Of a DNA stretch of 64,000 nucleotides, positions 60,036 to 64,000 are shown piece by piece (within the stretch, counting starts at the first letter, position 1; the number at the start of each line of letters is the position of its first letter). This DNA is from Ligula intestinalis. Taxonomy: Eukaryota; Platyhelminthes; Cestoda; Diphyllobothriidea; Diphyllobothriidae. The notes below the pieces were generated by a model. That model ran no database searches and was not told the DNA's origin. It was given only the letters and a program-made list of their open reading frames with translations. The position numbers and the translations under genes were made by a program. The stretch spans positions 39,646,475 to 39,710,474 of the forward strand of contig JAYGXS010000004.1 of assembly GCA_036362985.1 (NCBI GenBank), written 5' to 3'.

Positions 60036-62500
60036 GTAAGTCGCAATTATCGTTTGTGAACAGAATCATATATATTTTAGACCACAGTAATGCTCTTTGT
60101 AATGTAGTCTTTACGACACTTAATGTTTTATGAAATCCTTGACCCTCTACTGTGTATAGCTGATTATTAGAGTGACCTTTATGGTACGTAAGATCCGAGA
60201 CTCCTCTGAATATGGACTAGGTTTTTCGTAACAAGCGTGACACGCCAAGCTTCTTGCATTGCATTGTCATTGAACCAAGGTGGGTATTGGGGGAGAGAAT
60301 TTAGTAGATGCTGCGCAAGGCCACTTCGCTATCAGCTAATGGAAAATAATGTTGGACAGCGTACCTTGTGAATGTCGAACTGTTGGGTGTCTCCAGGTCC
60401 GTCGTTGAACTCGTAAGTGTTGTTTTCCTTGTGCTGCTGTCAACACATACCCTCACATATCTCCGATCTTCTTTGCCTTGACAACAGACCCAATAAGTGC
60501 AATAGGGAGAGAATGAGGTAGATACCACGCAAGTCTACTCTCATTCTAATCTACCGCAAATCACCTGCCCTGCATCATCCTGGTGTGGAGTGCACGGTGA
60601 AAATATTCAAAATCGACGGTCTAACTGTCCTTGTAAATATCGATTAAGCAAGCAATGTTTCGATTTGCTCTAGATCTGTTTTTCTATTCTCCCCTCCGCC
60701 CCCCACAGCGACTGTTTTTGTGCTCTTTCCACTAGCCTGCGCTTGCCTGGTCAGCAGGGGTATGTCCTCGCAGCTGGATTATTTGATTTCAGAGGAGTTG
60801 CGACATTTGTTTAGAGAATAAAAGACTACAACTTTCTTGTATTCAGTTGATCTTTGTTTAGCAGGTCTTATTTACGCACAATGACGTTGTTGCAGCACAC
60901 TGCCTTAAAAGCATTTTGAATGCGGCAACATTGGCGTTGTTTTAGATATCTACGAGGTCTTTTGGGGGTAACTCATCACCTCAAACTTTATCACCTTAGC
61001 ACGAAAGTTTCTACAATCGCTTTTTCTCGGGAGAAAGCTTGACATCCTCTTTCATGTTATCGGTACGTGGACATTGAGTGACGCTATAACACCTAATTGT
61101 ACCGGGGGACTACAAACACAGCAGATACTTGAGTAGTCTGTAAGCTGTTTGTCGAAATCGACTGTCTGGGGCAACGACGGTGGTATGTACTTGAGTTTAA
61201 TGACAGAAACCTACGCTGCAGCGACCGAGTATTTGGCATTGTTGATGCTTGTGGCTCAATTGCTGTTCATTAAATTGATAGCGCGGGGAACTAGATCCTG
61301 AACTCCGATGTCAGGGGTGTTTTAACATTAGGCATTAAAACATGACCCTCGGCCTGGAGACCCAAGGTATTCCGTGATTTTGCAGTAATACACGCACGCG
61401 TCAGTTTTTTCTTATGTCGATTTAGTTTAGACGCGTGTCAGGTTTCTCTTTCATGACAAAATGTCCTGGTTGGTCGCGGTGAGCGGCCGCAGTGGCGACA
61501 TGCGCGTGATCTTGTTTACTGTAAAGCTAAATTTTTGTGGCGTCTACCTCGCTTGTTATGTTGATACCAAGTGCACACCGATGTAGTACCAACTAAGTTA
61601 AAGTCAAATTTGTTTTTTGTACAACGCAAACGTTTGTCCTCAACGGCACACCAGCTGGTCTCATTGACAGGCCTCCGGATTCCGCACAAAGTCCATTCTA
61701 AGAGGAGTCCTCGCAGTGAGATACCGAGGGTTGTCTGCTAGGATTGAGTTATCTCATCACTTAAGGATGACTTCAAATGTTCTTTTTTGCTGTTTATCGT
61801 GTGTAAAACTGATTGCAGTATCCGGGCTTAATCGTCACACTCTTTCCTACATCGCATACCAGCGGCAACTTCGAATTAAGTCGGTTGGTTATGAGACTGG
61901 GCGTTGTGGTTGACATTGTTTAAACCGTCCTCTGACAGTTCGACTGTCACATCCGACGATATCCACTGAGTACTTTACTCGGCTTAAGGCGATCAATGTG
62001 AGTTGCGCGTGAATTAGTTTAAGGTGAAACGTAGCGTACGCACACTCTGCCAGTGTCATGATTAAGTCAAGAAGACCGGCGGCGGTATCAGGCGCAACCG
62101 AAGCCGCCACCACGCCTGACTCAGATCCTTCTGATTTGGAGCCACATCAAGGCCATAGGTGGCTGGTAGATGGTGAACCTGCACCTGCGTGTGCTATCAA
62201 CGCCCTCCCCCGATTTTGTGGAAGACGTAACCCAAATAACGTCTGCTGTGTCCTGATTGAGATTCCGTATTGGTCCAGCACATCGATTATGCGGTCCGTT
62301 TAAAAAGCATAAATCGCTCGTTAGCGCGCTTCACACACCTGTACGTATTAGTTAAAAGCTCATGCCCACTGAGCGCAACCCATCTAGCGTCTGAAATCGA
62401 AATATGTGACAGACGACGACTCTATCAATCTGCGTACTTAATCCCATTTATAGTAATTTTTGGCGAAATCCCTCATGAAGACTTGAACATCATGACAACT
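60036..62500 (+). other. Downstream intron sequence with a family A repeat
   Basis: After the donor at 60036 I see no exon with the required phase. A candidate at 60709 (after a good pyrimidine tract) meets a stop after eight codons. The only recognisable element is family A copy 3. Confidence 0.4.
61925..62150 (+). repeat. Dispersed repeat family A, copy 3
   Basis: Ordered landmarks: gacagttcgactgtcacatc, cgacgatatccactgagtac, gtgtcatgattaagtcaaga, and agaccggcggcggtatcagg. They match 12205-12440 and 16800-17010. The right end seen in those copies is not clear here. Confidence 0.5.
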
Positions 62501-62529
62501 ACAGTTGTCATTGCTAAAGTTGGAGACAT

Positions 62530-63215
62530 TTACTTCCCATAAAATGCAGCTCGAGCAGGCTCGATACAAAATTCACTATACTGGACTCAATGATACAAGG
62601 CGTTCTCGCATTTCGTCCAACGAAGCTTATTCCGTCAAGGTACTCGCCCACGCGGGAAACAAGAGGAGCAGAGAATTTATCGAAGCCTGGTCCACGGATG
62701 AGAATTCGGTCAACGGATGTGTCGAATTGGCGCCAGCGTACAGGGCCTTACGCTTTTGCAAACGGTCACATCCAGACGCCCGCCGTAATCAATTGGCCCA
62801 AAATCCTCCATAATCATCCCACTTTCGATGCTGACGTGGCCATTTGGCGCCCAAGCCTACATAATCCCTCTCTTCTCATCCTCCTTCCCTTCTCCTATGA
62901 CTTTTTTAATCGCCCATCTCTCCCACCATAACAATTGCTTGTTTTGCTGACGATTCTATTTCTGTAAATATTTCCACTCAACTTGTCGATCTTGCCTACT
63001 GGCACAGGCTAGCACAGCCCTCAGTGGCAAGCCGGCAGCACACACAATTATTGATTTTCTGCACGTTCAAAATTTTAGTTATTGTACACACGCCCCAAGT
63101 AGCTTCCACATTTGTTACTGTTTCTCCACCTCTGACGATGGGCTCTTGTAAGAGCTCGAAAGCTAAGGAAAAAATAAATTTCGTTCCAGTGATCGACCAT
63201 ATGTCTCCTGCACTA
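62530..63215 (+). mobile_element. Penelope-like element remnant: GIY-YIG-type C-terminus and 3' end
   Basis: The plus frame at 62505-62813 reads YKIHYTGLNDTRRSRISSNE and then GNKRSREFIEAWSTDENSVN, GCVELAPAYRALR. The REF(I)EAW..(D/N)ENSVN..(E/D)LAPAYRALR pattern is what I know from the end of the GIY-YIG endonuclease carried by PLE-type retroelements. About 370 bp downstream, 63132-63161 carries CTGACGA, a 7-bp stem and GAAA, then aaataaatttcgttccagtg and atcgaccat, the common PLE 3' tip seen at three other loci. The upstream RT is absent. Confidence 0.65.
63132..63161 (+). ncRNA. Hammerhead-like core within PLE 3' end
   Basis: CTGACGA (63132-63138) fits the CUGANGA box. Then one extra base and stem II: GGGCTCT (63140-63146) pairs with AGAGCTC (63151-63157) over seven base pairs with one G-U, closed by a TGTA loop. 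GAAA follows at 63158-63161. The spacer base between the box and the stem, and the unverified stems I and III, leave activity open. PLEs are known to carry hammerhead motifs in their terminal repeats. Confidence 0.4.
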
Positions 63216-64000
63216 AACCCATGTCGTATTTAAGTGGCTTATTTAGGTACCGAACATTATTGAAATTATTTCTCTCGAACGGCTGGTCTGTAGGAAAGTG
63301 CTTTGAGATCCGAAGACGGGTCTTGAGACTTCTAGTGCGCAGCGTGTGGGACTAAGTTAGACAGCATGTAACTTTGTTTTCCTTTGCGAAAAATTGCATT
63401 CGCTTGGTTTGCCGACTCTTCTCCAGGTTTTGTGCCGCTGTTGGGCCATAATTCGGAACACCTCCGTTGTGTAATCTGCCTGTTTTGTGAGCGAACTAGC
63501 GGCCACGATGTAGATGTAAGTTGTACTTAAATGTTCACATTAGCGCGCTCCAGAAATAGGACATAGCTTCGTTGTGCATTAAGCGCACAGTATGCTATGA
63601 TCTGAAGCTGTTACCTCTTGGAGGGACCCTTTTCTCAGAAGTGCCCAATGCTCATTCATACACCTGTTTGCTTATGCATATTCTCATTGGTTGTATAAAC
63701 GTAGAACAGGCCTTATTTTTGTAAGTTCACTCTGAGCAGTGGCAGAATTTTACTTTGGTTGCTCTGTTTTTGTGAAGCCGCGACCTCAAGGATCGTTCTC
63801 TCCCTCTCTCTCTCGCATACCCATGGCCTACTGCAATTTCCCATCCAGTGTTTTACCCACGAATCTTAAGTCTACCCCATTCATACGGTGTCTGCGTCAT
63901 AATCGGTGATCAAAAATCCAGTTCCTGTGGTATTTGTGGTCTGTTTTTACGCAGCTGTTGTAGGACTTCTCCGGGAAAAACCGCTGTGCCTTAATGGTAT

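Noticed and set aside
60709..60735. Exon 24 after the acceptor ctcccctccgccccccacag
   Set aside because: The acceptor is excellent, but the required phase 0 meets TAG after eight codons with no donor before it.
63420..63475. Possible downstream exon after gccgactcttctccag
   Set aside because: In phase 0 it reads VLCRCWAIIRNTSVV and then a stop. It could be a terminal exon but nothing else supports it.
1..64000. CRISPR arrays, bacterial operons or prophage
   Set aside because: No regularly spaced repeats, no ribosome-binding sites and no compact gene strings. All coding evidence is spliced and eukaryotic.

Overview
The window looks like nuclear DNA of a multicellular eukaryote, most likely a parasitic flatworm. 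There are no operons, no ribosome-binding sites and no long bacterial-type ORFs. Instead, short open segments bounded by AG and GT splice signals sit in a sea of degenerate retroelements. The mix of CR1-like and RTE-like LINE fragments, Penelope-like (PLE) ends and tRNA-derived SINEs, with kilobase introns, suits a platyhelminth with a large repeat-rich genome. A diphyllobothriidean tapeworm is my guess, from memory of similar repeats and not proven here.

Layout: 1-6 kb is a graveyard of LINE fragments on both strands, two of them meeting tail to tail near 4.28 kb. From 6 to 9.3 kb I see no supported gene. From 9308 to 60035 one very large gene runs on the plus strand. I can chain 23 coding exons, about 7.1 kb or roughly 2,370 codons. 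Every donor phase matches the next acceptor phase, which is the strongest evidence that the chain is real. Neither the start nor the stop codon is identified, so the gene is partial at both ends as read here.

The protein is mostly Ser/Thr/Pro/Ala-rich, low-complexity sequence with short basic or acidic coiled-coil-like islands. This is the general build of a large centrosomal or cytoskeletal scaffold. A CEP350-like protein is my best tentative match, but no domain seen here is diagnostic.

The introns carry most of the interesting non-coding structure. They hold a 527-bp TA-flanked inverted-repeat element (56967-57493) inside a degenerate CCTAA-like tract, and a 1.03-kb stretch between 98-bp direct repeats (39970-41197). 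A decayed but nearly full-length RTE-like LINE keeps its YADD box (46735-49640). tRNA-headed SINEs and two short unclassified repeat families each recur across the window. Four loci carry PLE 3'-end sequence with the spacing of a hammerhead-ribozyme core; the copy at 63132-63161 has an almost perfect 7-bp stem II. After 60035 only repeat-derived sequence, including a PLE remnant with a GIY-YIG-type C-terminus, is recognisable.
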